Of a stretch of 51,800 bases of DNA, positions 44,592-50,361 are shown one piece after another. The position numbers and the translations under genes were made by a program. The notes under the pieces were generated by a model. The model was not told the origin of the DNA, searched no databases, and saw only the letters and a program-made list of their open reading frames with translations. This stretch comes from JAQXGO01 sp045592445 (GTDB lineage: Bacteria > Bacillota > Clostridia > UMGS1883 > UMGS1540): NCBI GenBank assembly GCA_045592445.1, contig JAZNUV010000048.1:1-51800 (forward strand), in the 5' to 3' direction. The number at the start of each line of letters is the position of its first letter. The first letter of the stretch is position 1.

Positions 44592-44612
44592 GGACAAATC
44601 TAAAATTTGTCC
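44592..44612. promoter_or_regulatory. Inverted repeat upstream of mntP
   Basis: GGACAAAT (44592-44599) and ATTTGTCC (44605-44612) form a perfect 8-bp dyad in the space between the divergent ATPase and mntP genes. It could be an operator for a metal-responsive repressor. It is followed by TTTCTATTTT but ends no visible gene. I see no yybP-ykoY riboswitch here. Confidence 0.45.
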
Positions 44613-44636
44613 GTTTCTATTTTACAATTAAAAAAG

Positions 44637-44642
44637 TATAAT
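44637..44642 (+). promoter_or_regulatory. -10 element of mntP
   Basis: TATAAT at 44637-44642, 32 bases before the mntP ATG. The position 17 bases upstream (TTTCTA) is a poor -35, so an activator or a weak promoter is likely. Confidence 0.45.
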
Positions 44643-44674
44643 AATAGAAAATAATACATAAAAGGGGATAAATC

Positions 44675-45232
44675 ATGCAATTTATAACGCTACTTGGTAC
44701 AGCATGCGGTCTTAGTATGGACGCATTTGCAGCGGCTATGTGCCTTGGTTTGAATGTTCGGCATTTTCGATGGAAATATGCGGCAATCACGGGACTTTAT
44801 TTTGGAGTATTTCAGGCAATTATGCCACTTTTGGGATATTTTCTGGGAATTTATTTTTCGGAGTTTATTAAAGCGTATGACCATTGGATTGCGTTTTCAA
44901 TACTTGGGATATTAGGACTTAAAATGATTTATGAATCGATGGGAAAAGAAGAAACAGTTGAAAGAAGCATTCTTGATATGCGCGCAATGCTCGTATTAGC
45001 AGTTGCTACAAGCATCGACGCACTTGCCGTCGGCATATCGTTTGCCATGCTTGGGACGAATATTTTTTCGGCAATTCTGCTGATTGGGGTTGTTACTTTT
45101 TTACTGTCCGCAATGGGTGTGAAAATCGGAAATGTATTCGGAGAAAAATATAAGACAGCAGCGGAACTTTTTGGCGGCATTATTTTGATTGTCATCGGTG
45201 TAAAAATCTTGGCAGAGCATCTTGCTGCGTAG
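44675..45232 (+). CDS. mntP: MntP-family manganese efflux pump
   Basis: A 185-residue membrane protein with six predicted helices in two repeats of three. Each repeat has the conserved acidic motif: LSMDAFAAAMCLG (about 14-26) and TSIDALAVGISFAM (about 112-125), the pair of Asp expected in the ion path. Family members export Mn2+. Its Shine-Dalgarno is AAGGGGAT. The convergent permease gene ends 4 bases away and no terminator separates them. Confidence 0.88.
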   Translation: MQFITLLGTACGLSMDAFAAAMCLGLNVRHFRWKYAAITGLYFGVFQAIMPLLGYFLGIYFSEFIKAYDHWIAFSILGILGLKMIYESMGKEETVERSILDMRAMLVLAVATSIDALAVGISFAMLGTNIFSAILLIGVVTFLLSAMGVKIGNVFGEKYKTAAELFGGIILIVIGVKILAEHLAA

Positions 45233-45236
45233 ACGC

Positions 45237-46571
45237 TTATTTTTCTTTTTTGTAAAATCTTTTTGCAAGCATGTAAATTGGAAGCCCCAAAAGTGTGACG
45301 CCGACACTAAAAAGCGAAAGTATGCGCGCGTCTTTACCTGATAAAAAGAGCTGGCTTATAATAACGTATAAACCACTTATAATGGCAAGAATGGGAATAA
45401 CAGGGTAAAACGGAACCCTATAACTACGAGGAGCATCGGGCTTTGTTTTACGCAGAAGAATGACTGCGAAAAAGGTCAGCGTGTAAAAAATCCAACAAGA
45501 GAAAACCGCAAGGTTTGTAAGCATATCAAAACGTCCGCTTACGGAATATATACAGGCTAAAAAACCAATCAGCCAAATGGAATTGGCAGGAACATGCGTA
45601 TTGCTTATTTTACTGAATGTACGGCTAAACGGCAACATTTTCTGTTCGGCAAGCTGATAGGCAACGCGGGAACCGGACATTAAAAATCCGTTTGCGGCAC
45701 CGATAACAGAAACAATAATGCCGATTTTTATGAGCATGCCACCGGTTGAACCAAAAATGGAAGTGGCGACTGCGGCAGCAGGAGAAGAAAGGTGCATGAG
45801 TTCGCTTGCGGGCATTACCCAAAGATACGCAATGTTTATGATTAAATACACAAACATAATGATAGAAACACCGCCAATAATGGCACGGGGCAAATCACGG
45901 CCGGGGTTTTTCATTTCACCCGCAATGGCACCTACATTTGTCCAGCCTTCAAATGCAAACAGAACGGCAAGGAGTGTAGAACCCAAAACAGCAGCCGGCC
46001 TCGTTCCTTCTGCAATTATAGGTGTAAATACGGAGTTTGTACCTTTGCCGAGAATAAATCCGAACAACATGAGAAGGAAGAGGGGTATAAGCTTACAAAA
46101 AGTAAATAAAATTTGTACGCGGGACGCAGTTTTTGAACCTAAAATATTGAATAAAACCAGAATGATAATGACTGCCATCGCAATGGGGAGCGCGTAGGCA
46201 TCACCAACATACGTGGCAAGCTCTGTTCCGACTGTTACGCCATACCCTGCAAGGAAGGCGGGGTAGAAAATAATTGTTTGCATCCAGCCGGCTAAAAAAC
46301 CGAGATTGTCACCATATGCTTCTGAAAGATAGGCAACCATGCCGCCTGTACGCGGTATCATAACGGCAATTTCCGCAAACGTCAACGCAGCAAAAATGCT
46401 GGCTATACCACCGATAATCCATGCCAGCATGCCCATGCCCGGCGCGCCGCCTGTGGCTTGATAAATGGCGTATGGCTTAAAAAACACGCCTGCGCCGATT
46501 ACACTGCCGACAACCAGGGTTATTACCGCTAAAACGCCAAGATTTTTTTGTAGTGTTTTTTTGTTCTTCAT
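45237..46571 (-). CDS. APC-superfamily amino acid permease
   Basis: A 444-residue transporter with about 12 helices. The ATG at 46571 has AAGGGAT upstream. The first helix has VVGSVIGAGVFFKP (about 20-33, the GSGIG-type break that binds the amino-acid backbone), followed by TFAEIAVMIPRTGGMVAYLSEAYG (about 62-85) and AFEGWTNVGAIAGEMKNPGRDLPRAI (about 215-240). It resembles LAT/serine-threonine exchanger-type permeases. The substrate cannot be told. A TTGCATATGCAA palindrome (46633-46644) upstream may be an operator. Confidence 0.85.
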   Translation of the reverse strand: MKNKKTLQKNLGVLAVITLVVGSVIGAGVFFKPYAIYQATGGAPGMGMLAWIIGGIASIFAALTFAEIAVMIPRTGGMVAYLSEAYGDNLGFLAGWMQTIIFYPAFLAGYGVTVGTELATYVGDAYALPIAMAVIIILVLFNILGSKTASRVQILFTFCKLIPLFLLMLFGFILGKGTNSVFTPIIAEGTRPAAVLGSTLLAVLFAFEGWTNVGAIAGEMKNPGRDLPRAIIGGVSIIMFVYLIINIAYLWVMPASELMHLSSPAAAVATSIFGSTGGMLIKIGIIVSVIGAANGFLMSGSRVAYQLAEQKMLPFSRTFSKISNTHVPANSIWLIGFLACIYSVSGRFDMLTNLAVFSCWIFYTLTFFAVILLRKTKPDAPRSYRVPFYPVIPILAIISGLYVIISQLFLSGKDARILSLFSVGVTLLGLPIYMLAKRFYKKEK

Positions 46572-46735
46572 CGTATCCCTTACTTTCTTTTTTTGGAAAG
46601 AGTTGAATGGGTTAGATACACATAAAAAGCTTTGCATATGCAACTTTAACTTCTTCCTTATTCACGATTTCTTATCACTTTTCAAAAATCGACAAGGATT
46701 TTTAGGGAATTGTGAAGAAGGAATAGGGAATAAGT

Positions 46736-46771
46736 AAAATCGACATTCCTCTATCGAAGAATGTCGATTTT
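46736..46771. terminator. Original host terminator of tRNA-Lys, now displaced
   Basis: The perfect 13-bp stem AAAATCGACATTC (46736-46748) with GAATGTCGATTTT (46759-46771) lies directly against the attL copy of the tRNA-Lys 3' end. Before the element inserted it would have ended the - strand tRNA-Lys transcript, with a U-run in the stem. It now lies 4.8 kb from the tRNA. Confidence 0.8.
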
Positions 46772-46816
46772 TGGTGACCCATCGGAGATTCGAACTCCGG
46801 ACACCTTGATTAAAAG
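46772..46816 (-). repeat. attL: 45-bp copy of the tRNA-Lys 3' part
   Basis: Identical over 45 bp to 51565-51609 (CCA end, acceptor strand, T-arm, variable loop and most of the anticodon loop of tRNA-Lys). Identity ends exactly at 46816/51609. No 5' tRNA half is attached here, so this is the host's original 3' end left by integration. Confidence 0.95.
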
Positions 46817-46920
46817 GCAAAAAAATTGATGTTTTCTAAATTGTGTATAATATTGCAAATGGCGGTTTTATGCGTTTTTTTGCATTTGATAATTTATTTT
46901 TTTTCTCTTTGTTTTATAAT

Positions 46921-46945
46921 AAGTGTGTAATGATGTGTGTAATTA
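46921..46945 (+). repeat. Putative integrase arm-site repeat, attL side
   Basis: The 25-mer matches the one at 51471-51495 in 22 of 25 positions and in the same orientation. Each contains two tandem TGTGTAAT units 12 bp apart (46924 and 46936 here). An inverted third unit (46942-46952) makes a hairpin followed by GTTTTTTT, so the same DNA could also act as a + strand terminator. Confidence 0.6.
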
Positions 46946-47001
46946 CACACTTGTTTTTTTAGTTATAAATTCGCGTAAAATGATGCGCACTTTTTTTATT
47001 T

Positions 47002-47028
47002 CCCCCCTTTGAGGGGGGCAGGGGGGTG
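47002..47028 (+). repeat. C-tract/G-tract hairpin repeat, copy A
   Basis: CCCCCCC, loop TTTGA, GGGGGG, CA, GGGGGG, T. It has the same plan as copy B at 47528-47554. Confidence 0.6.
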
Positions 47029-47298
47029 AAACACGCGCCGCCCATACGTTTTGGGCGCGCCCCGCAGGGCGCGGAAGGCGCGGCGGGCGTGTGCCCCACG
47101 CCCGCATAGTTCGCTCCTTCAGTTTTTTCTGTTTACTTTTGATACCCTCGTTAAGCGGCGCGCGGGAGCGTGGAAACCGACCCGCGCGGAGTTCTTCAAG
47201 GGTTTTTTGCCGCAGCAAAAAACCTTCTTTGATAGCGACTAAGCGGCGTTTTCAGGGCGAAACGCCGAAGGGCAAAACCTTCTTTTTTAATTGTTGCG

Positions 47299-47350
47299 GT
47301 CAAGGTGGAGAAAAAAATTTTTTGCAAAAAAATTTTTTTACTACCTTGAC
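47299..47350. repeat. Palindromic repeat with GTCAAGGTGGAG...ACTACCTTGAC ends, copy 1 (52 bp)
   Basis: The ends pair as GTCAAGGT/ACCTTGAC. The centre is A7T6-gc-A7T7, itself palindromic. Ends are identical to copy 2 while the centre is wholly different. Confidence 0.8.
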
Positions 47351-47430
47351 GGCGGTTTTGCCCCCGGCGGGAAAACGCCTTTGTACTTTCTTTAGTTTTG
47401 TACTTCGTGGCGTTTGCACTTTCTTATTTT

Positions 47431-47470
47431 GTCAAGGTGGAGATGCGCCGCAGGCGCATACTACCTTGAC
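47431..47470. repeat. Palindromic repeat with GTCAAGGTGGAG...ACTACCTTGAC ends, copy 2 (40 bp)
   Basis: The same 12- and 11-base ends as copy 1 enclose ATGCGCC-gca-GGCGCAT, a perfect 7-bp hairpin. The ends-constant, centre-variable plan suggests a MITE- or REP-like family or a structured RNA element. Confidence 0.8.
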
Positions 47471-47527
47471 TTTTGAGTATGTGTATAATGAGATAGAGCC
47501 GGAACGGCTATAGCTGACAATCACACA

Positions 47528-47554
47528 CCCCCCATGATTGGGGGGTAGGGGGGT
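47528..47554 (+). repeat. C-tract/G-tract hairpin repeat, copy B
   Basis: CCCCCC, loop ATGATT, GGGGGG, TA, GGGGGG, T, matching copy A at 47002-47028. Confidence 0.6.
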
Positions 47555-47638
47555 TGATTTGTTGCGGGGGTTGCAAAGCAACAGCGGCTTACGGCCGCGC
47601 CCCGCACAACAAGGACGCACTTTATAAAAGCAACATTG

Positions 47639-47719
47639 CACAAAAGAAAAGTTTTGTCCCCCGAAGGGGCTGCAGCAATTGGGCGCATGCGCCCAATTAG
47701 ACAAAACTCTTCTTTTGTG
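47639..47719 (-). ncRNA. Candidate structured RNA: three-way junction closed by a 20-bp stem
   Basis: Positions 47639-47658 pair with 47700-47719 over 20 bp with one exception. Inside are CCCC-GAA-GGGG (47659-47669) and a perfect 22-bp palindrome (47677-47698). The single odd position is A-C if the + strand is transcribed but G-U if the - strand is, so a - strand RNA keeps the whole stem. It may equally be a DNA cruciform. I see no promoter immediately adjacent. Confidence 0.4.
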
Positions 47720-47936
47720 TGATTTTGCATCCTCATGCTTCTGATACCCTCCAAAGGTGCGGCGCGAATTGCCGCGGCTTTAGCCTGTGGCGCGCCGCGC
47801 CGACTTCAATGAAACGCAGTAGCGTTTCGACCTTTTTTATTATATATCATGTGTATGCCTGGCTGAATGCGAAAGGATTGAAGGAGCTGCCGCCCATATG
47901 CGCGCGTAGCGGTGCGGGGCGGCGGCGTGCCTTTAT

Positions 47937-47970
47937 ATCAAAAAAGCACTTGCAATAAATCAAGTGCTTT
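47937..47970 (-). terminator. Terminator after the small HTH gene
   Basis: AAAGCACTTG (47943-47952) pairs perfectly with CAAGTGCTTT (47961-47970). On the - strand the stem is followed by a T-run. It lies 43 bases past the stop codon of the HTH protein. Confidence 0.85.
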
Positions 47971-48012
47971 CATGATATTGATTCATGATAAAGAGTTGGT
48001 AAAATATGATTA

Positions 48013-48288
48013 TCACCCGGCTTTTCGTTTTTTTCGTAACTCAATGAGTTTTTCTGCCGGGATGCCGAGTGCAGTAAGCTTTAAAAGGTTTGCACCTTTT
48101 GGGGTTATATCGTCATATTCATATTTTTGATATAGGCTGATGCATATTCCTATGCGCTCGGCTGCTTCTCTTTGCGTTAATAGTTTTGCATGCCTTGCGC
48201 GGCATAGTATGTGCCCGATGCTATATCCGGTGATGGTTTCGTCAATTTCTTGTTTAAGTGTCTTAAAAGGGATTATTTCAGTTATTAT
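48013..48288 (-). CDS. Small Cro/CI-type HTH protein without a canonical start codon
   Basis: Reading the - strand gives an uninterrupted frame of about 91 codons ending TGA at 48013. A clear HTH is visible: LLTQREAAERIGICISLYQKY (about residues 34-54), then DDITPKGANLLKLTALGIPAEKLIEL. There is no ATG, GTG or TTG in the frame before its in-frame stop at 48294-48292. A good AAGGAAGTG lies at about 48302-48294, and the first possible rare starts are ATA codons (48288, 48285). A 9-codon ORF starting ATG at 48316 in the neighbouring frame could have been its N-terminus before a 1-base change. A terminator follows. It is either a non-AUG gene or a freshly broken one. Confidence 0.6.
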   Translation of the reverse strand: MITEIIPFKTLKQEIDETITGYSIGHILCRARHAKLLTQREAAERIGICISLYQKYEYDDITPKGANLLKLTALGIPAEKLIELRKKRKAG

Positions 48289-48336
48289 ATTTCACTTCCT
48301 TGTGGTTTAAACATGGTTTACTATTGGGGTATATAT

Positions 48337-48424
48337 AAAAAACGATAATTATATCGTGTATTGGCCGCCCCTATGCGGGGCGTTAGAACTCTTTTTTTAA
48401 GGATAGATACTTTCTTTATCGACC
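48337..48424 (-). ncRNA. Candidate small RNA (about 88 nt) or attenuated leader
   Basis: A consensus promoter (48459-48431) would start transcription near 48424. The transcript meets a strong hairpin CGCCCC-gcata-GGGGCG (48382-48366) and then CGATA-taat-TATCG followed by TTTTTT (48356-48337), a plausible though AT-rich intrinsic terminator. There is no ORF of note in it. The small HTH gene lies just downstream, so the alternative reading is a leader with conditional termination. Confidence 0.5.
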
Positions 48425-48430
48425 ATTATT

Positions 48431-48459
48431 ATTATACAACAAAAAATCAATTTTGTCAA
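48431..48459 (-). promoter_or_regulatory. Consensus promoter of the small RNA/HTH unit
   Basis: On the - strand, TTGACA (48459-48454), a 17-base spacer and TATAAT (48436-48431). Both boxes are perfect, one of the strongest promoters in the window. Confidence 0.85.
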
Positions 48460-48530
48460 GTTTATGTTGCTTTTTGCAACATAATTTATATATTTTATTG
48501 GTTTTTTATTGGGGTTTTAATGCATCTATA

Positions 48531-48568
48531 TAAAAGGCAGCTTTGCCCTATGCCGGGACAATGCTGCC
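48531..48568 (-). terminator. Terminator after the replication gene
   Basis: GGCAGC (48536-48541) pairs with GCTGCC (48563-48568), with inner pairing between the arms. On the - strand it is followed by TTTTATAT. It lies 12 bases past the replication-protein stop. Confidence 0.75.
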
Positions 48569-48580
48569 GAAGAAATATTT

Positions 48581-49426
48581 TTATTCCGTGCCGTCATATG
48601 CATTTAATCTTTTTTCAAGTGCCCTTTTTTCTATTGCATCAAAGTCATATTCTGCAGTTTGTGTATAGTTTTTAAACTTGCTCACACTTTTACTTTGGCT
48701 TCGCTTTATGTTGTGCTTTTTTCTGTTATATTCATATTCTTCGATTGTGCGTACATTATCGCGGATGGTTGTGTCCATGACTGCGCGCACCCAGTTCCAC
48801 GGCTTTGAATCTGTTTTTGCAGCATCTAAAATATGATATATAAGTTCTAAGGACAAAGATTTAGCATATTCGTGTAGTTGCTTTTTTACATTTTCCGTAG
48901 GTGTACCAAAGAAGGAAATATATATTTCTTCTTCGGGCGTAACTTCAACAACCAAATTTTTTTCTTTTATTTCTTTCTTTTGTTCTTTTATGTTTACACT
49001 TCTATCAAAAATGTATACATTTTCGCTTGTAATGTGCGCATTTTTATATTTTTCCCCAACGTTAACTAAGAGGTACTGCTCAATAAGCTGCACTTCTTTC
49101 CGTCTGGCAGTTGCTTCGAGGTATCTTTTTTGTATGCCCGTAGATGTAAGTATATGAAATCTTTTAAACATTTCCGGGCTAAATATACCGCGATCAATTG
49201 CCGCAAGCACTATTTCCGACACTACATTGTAACCTAGGTTTATTTCGTTGCTAAACAACAATGCAACATCTTTATTCCACTTCATATAGTAGCCTTCGCC
49301 GCCGTAAATTCGTTGCCAAAGTTTTATTAGTGTTGCGAAACCTTTTGGACCGAATTCGACCTCTAAAAGCTTGACGGAATCATCCATGGTAACGTCGAGG
49401 GGAAAATACTTTATCCCACTCTGCAT
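48581..49426 (-). CDS. DnaD-domain phage-type replication protein (Lin1244/Lin1753-like)
   Basis: A 281-residue protein. The N-terminal part, KYFPLDVTMDDSVKLLEVEFGPKGFATLIKLWQRIYGGEGYYMKW (about 6-50), is the Lin1244/Lin1753-like (DUF4373) domain found at the head of phage replication proteins. A central charged linker (about 125-165) is followed by a DnaD-like C-terminal helical domain (about 170-225) ending in KPWNWVRAVM. Such proteins open the origin and load helicase for phages, satellites and plasmids. The Shine-Dalgarno AAAGGAG precedes the ATG. A 30-bp dyad stands just upstream. Confidence 0.75.
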   Translation of the reverse strand: MQSGIKYFPLDVTMDDSVKLLEVEFGPKGFATLIKLWQRIYGGEGYYMKWNKDVALLFSNEINLGYNVVSEIVLAAIDRGIFSPEMFKRFHILTSTGIQKRYLEATARRKEVQLIEQYLLVNVGEKYKNAHITSENVYIFDRSVNIKEQKKEIKEKNLVVEVTPEEEIYISFFGTPTENVKKQLHEYAKSLSLELIYHILDAAKTDSKPWNWVRAVMDTTIRDNVRTIEEYEYNRKKHNIKRSQSKSVSKFKNYTQTAEYDFDAIEKRALEKRLNAYDGTE

Positions 49427-49452
49427 GGCTTTCTCCTTTCATATGTAGCACG

Positions 49453-49482
49453 CTATAAATACCTTTTAAAAGGCGTTTATAG
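49453..49482. repeat. Long dyad between excisionase and replication genes
   Basis: CTATAAA and TTTATAG (49453-49459, 49476-49482) flank the perfect palindrome CCTTTTAAAAGG (49462-49473), so the whole 30-bp unit is symmetric apart from two 2-base joints. It spans the excisionase stop and lies 27 bases before the replication start. It could be an origin site, an operator or an mRNA hairpin. Confidence 0.6.
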
Positions 49483-49678
49483 TACGCCGTTTTGCGCCTA
49501 TTTCGCCGCCATTTTCAAGCCATTCGTCAAGCTTGTCGACGAAAAAGAATTTTCTATTTCCTAATGTAAAATAAGAGTTTTGAGGAAATAGATCCATGGC
49601 TTCCAATTCGCGCAATTTACTGCGTCCGCAATGTATATATTCGCATGTTTGTGCGCGTGTTAGAACTTCCCTTTTCAT
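49466..49678 (-). CDS. Excisionase-like small HTH protein
   Basis: A 70-residue basic protein with a MerR/Xis-type winged helix: TRAQTCEYIHCGRSKLRELEA (about 7-27), then FTLGNRKFFFVDKLDEWLENGGE (about 37-59). This is the usual layout of phage and Tn916-type excisionases or helix-turn-helix domain 17 proteins. It lies between the Cro-like regulator and the replication gene, consistent with directionality control of the integrase. AAGGGGGC precedes the ATG. Confidence 0.7.
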   Translation of the reverse strand: MKREVLTRAQTCEYIHCGRSKLRELEAMDLFPQNSYFTLGNRKFFFVDKLDEWLENGGEIGAKRRTINAF

Positions 49679-49692
49679 AGATCTGCCCCCTT

Positions 49693-49890
49693 TTACTGTG
49701 ATTCGAACAAATAATTTAAAGATTGCTCTGGGAAGAATGCTTTTTTTATTGCAAATGCCTGCTCGATTGTAAAAGGTGTTTTCCCATCCAGTTTATTAAA
49801 TACACTGTTGGGATGGATGCCGATTGTGTCCGCAATCTGCTTTTGTGTAATACGTTCTTTTGCCATTTCTGCTACGAGGTTTTTATACAT
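49693..49890 (-). CDS. Cro-like phage-type regulator
   Basis: A 65-residue HTH protein. The ATG at 49890 has GAAAGGATG 9 bases upstream. Earlier ATGs (49920, 49899) fall in the operator or in the ribosome site. The HTH is ERITQKQIADTIGIHPNSVFNKLDG (about 12-36), followed by the small hydrophobic IEQAFAIKKAFFPEQSLNYLFE typical of phage repressor-family tails. It is the first gene of the leftward operon and faces the cI-like gene. Confidence 0.75.
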   Translation of the reverse strand: MYKNLVAEMAKERITQKQIADTIGIHPNSVFNKLDGKTPFTIEQAFAIKKAFFPEQSLNYLFESQ

Positions 49891-49906
49891 AGCTTTCATC
49901 CTTTCG

Positions 49907-49922
49907 TTATGCAAACGCATAA
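49907..49922. promoter_or_regulatory. Operator O1 of the divergent switch
   Basis: The perfect palindrome TTATGC-AAAC-GCATAA lies between the -10 of the leftward promoter and the Cro-like start. Confidence 0.65.
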
Positions 49923-49932
49923 ATTTATTTAT

Positions 49933-49961
49933 ATTATATACGCCTTTGCATAATTTGTCAA
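49933..49961 (-). promoter_or_regulatory. Leftward promoter (Cro-like, Xis-like, replication operon)
   Basis: On the - strand, TTGACA (49961-49956), a 17-base spacer and TATAAT (49938-49933), both perfect. Confidence 0.88.
49938..49953. promoter_or_regulatory. Operator O2 of the divergent switch
   Basis: ATACGC-CTTT-GCATAA is a variant of O1 (one arm has two changes). Its centre is 31 bp, about three helical turns, from that of O1, and it fills the spacer of the leftward promoter. A further half-site ATGCGTAT lies at 49997-50004 in the rightward promoter. Confidence 0.5.
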
Positions 49962-49991
49962 TAGTTTTTTATGATTTTTCATAAAATTTTG

Positions 49992-50020
49992 TTGACATGC
50001 GTATTTTTTTTTGTTATCAT
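49992..50020 (+). promoter_or_regulatory. Rightward promoter (cI-like regulator and integrase)
   Basis: TTGACA (49992-49997), a 17-base spacer and TATCAT (50015-50020) stand 17 bases before the ATG. The leader is therefore only about 11 bases, and AGGTGG is the ribosome site. Confidence 0.85.
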
Positions 50021-50037
50021 AGGTATGAGGTGGTAAA

Positions 50038-50361
50038 ATGATTGGGAAAACATTGCGGGAAATTTTAGCAGAAAAAAACATAAATGTTAACGAACTTTCA
50101 CGGCTCACGGGCGTGAGCAACCAAACTTTATATAGTATTATAAAACGCGATAATATGAAAATTGACTTTGAAGTGCTTTTGAAAATCTGTTCGGCACTTG
50201 GGGTAAATGTTGAAAGGTTTTATATTGATTTTGTCGCAGATTATGCTGGGGATATGGTGCATGTTACCAAACATGAACGTGCAGTTTTGGATGCATATCG
50301 CGCGCGGCCCGAAATGTGCGCTGCAGTAGATAAACTTTTAGGAGTGCATGAAAATGAGTGA
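50038..50361 (+). CDS. XRE-family (cI-like) repressor
   Basis: A 107-residue protein with an N-terminal Cro/C1-type HTH: LREILAEKNINVNELSRLTGVSNQTLYSIIKRDN (about 6-39), then LKICSALGVNVERFY. A C-terminal helical tail (KHERAVLDAYRARPEMCAAVDKLLG) without a peptidase fold follows, so it is not a LexA-like self-cleaving repressor. It is divergent from the Cro-like gene and shares the operator region, and it overlaps the integrase start by 8 bases. Likely the maintenance repressor of the element. Confidence 0.82.
   Translation: MIGKTLREILAEKNINVNELSRLTGVSNQTLYSIIKRDNMKIDFEVLLKICSALGVNVERFYIDFVADYAGDMVHVTKHERAVLDAYRARPEMCAAVDKLLGVHENE

Larger units (their letters stand above)
46975..47838. other. 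Hairpin-dense, GC-rich gene-free stretch
   Basis: No supportable coding region is seen in about 860 bases. Open frames here are Pro/Arg-rich translations of inverted repeats without homology I recognise or good ribosome sites. Instead there is a run of perfect hairpins: 47201-47224 (10 bp), 47244-47267 (8 bp), 47299-47350, 47431-47470, 47528-47545, 47639-47719 and 47811-47828 (7 bp followed by GACCTTTTTT). Base composition alternates between G/C-tracts and A/T-tracts, unlike the genes of the element. GAGGGTATCA starts two related blocks on the - strand (near 47155 and 47750). Confidence 0.7.

Noticed and set aside
44562..44674. yybP-ykoY manganese riboswitch before mntP
   Set aside because: The conserved internal-loop sequences are not visible. 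Only a simple AT-rich dyad is present.
46886..46920. Possible promoter TTGATA ... TATAAT before the attL arm repeat
   Set aside because: The spacer between TTGATA (46886) and TATAAT (46915) is 23 bases, and the position 17 bases upstream is ATTTAT. The following hairpin with T7 makes a productive promoter unlikely.
46921..47470. CRISPR array
   Set aside because: The repeats are two-copy palindromes with unlike centres and irregular distances. There are no regularly spaced units and no cas genes.
46943..47754. Pro/Arg-rich open frames on both strands of the GC-rich region (for example 46943-47218 and 47521-47754 on the - strand)
   Set aside because: They are translations of inverted repeats and C/G tracts, change reading frame across repeats, lack convincing ribosome sites and show no domain. 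The nucleotide-level hairpins explain the sequence better.
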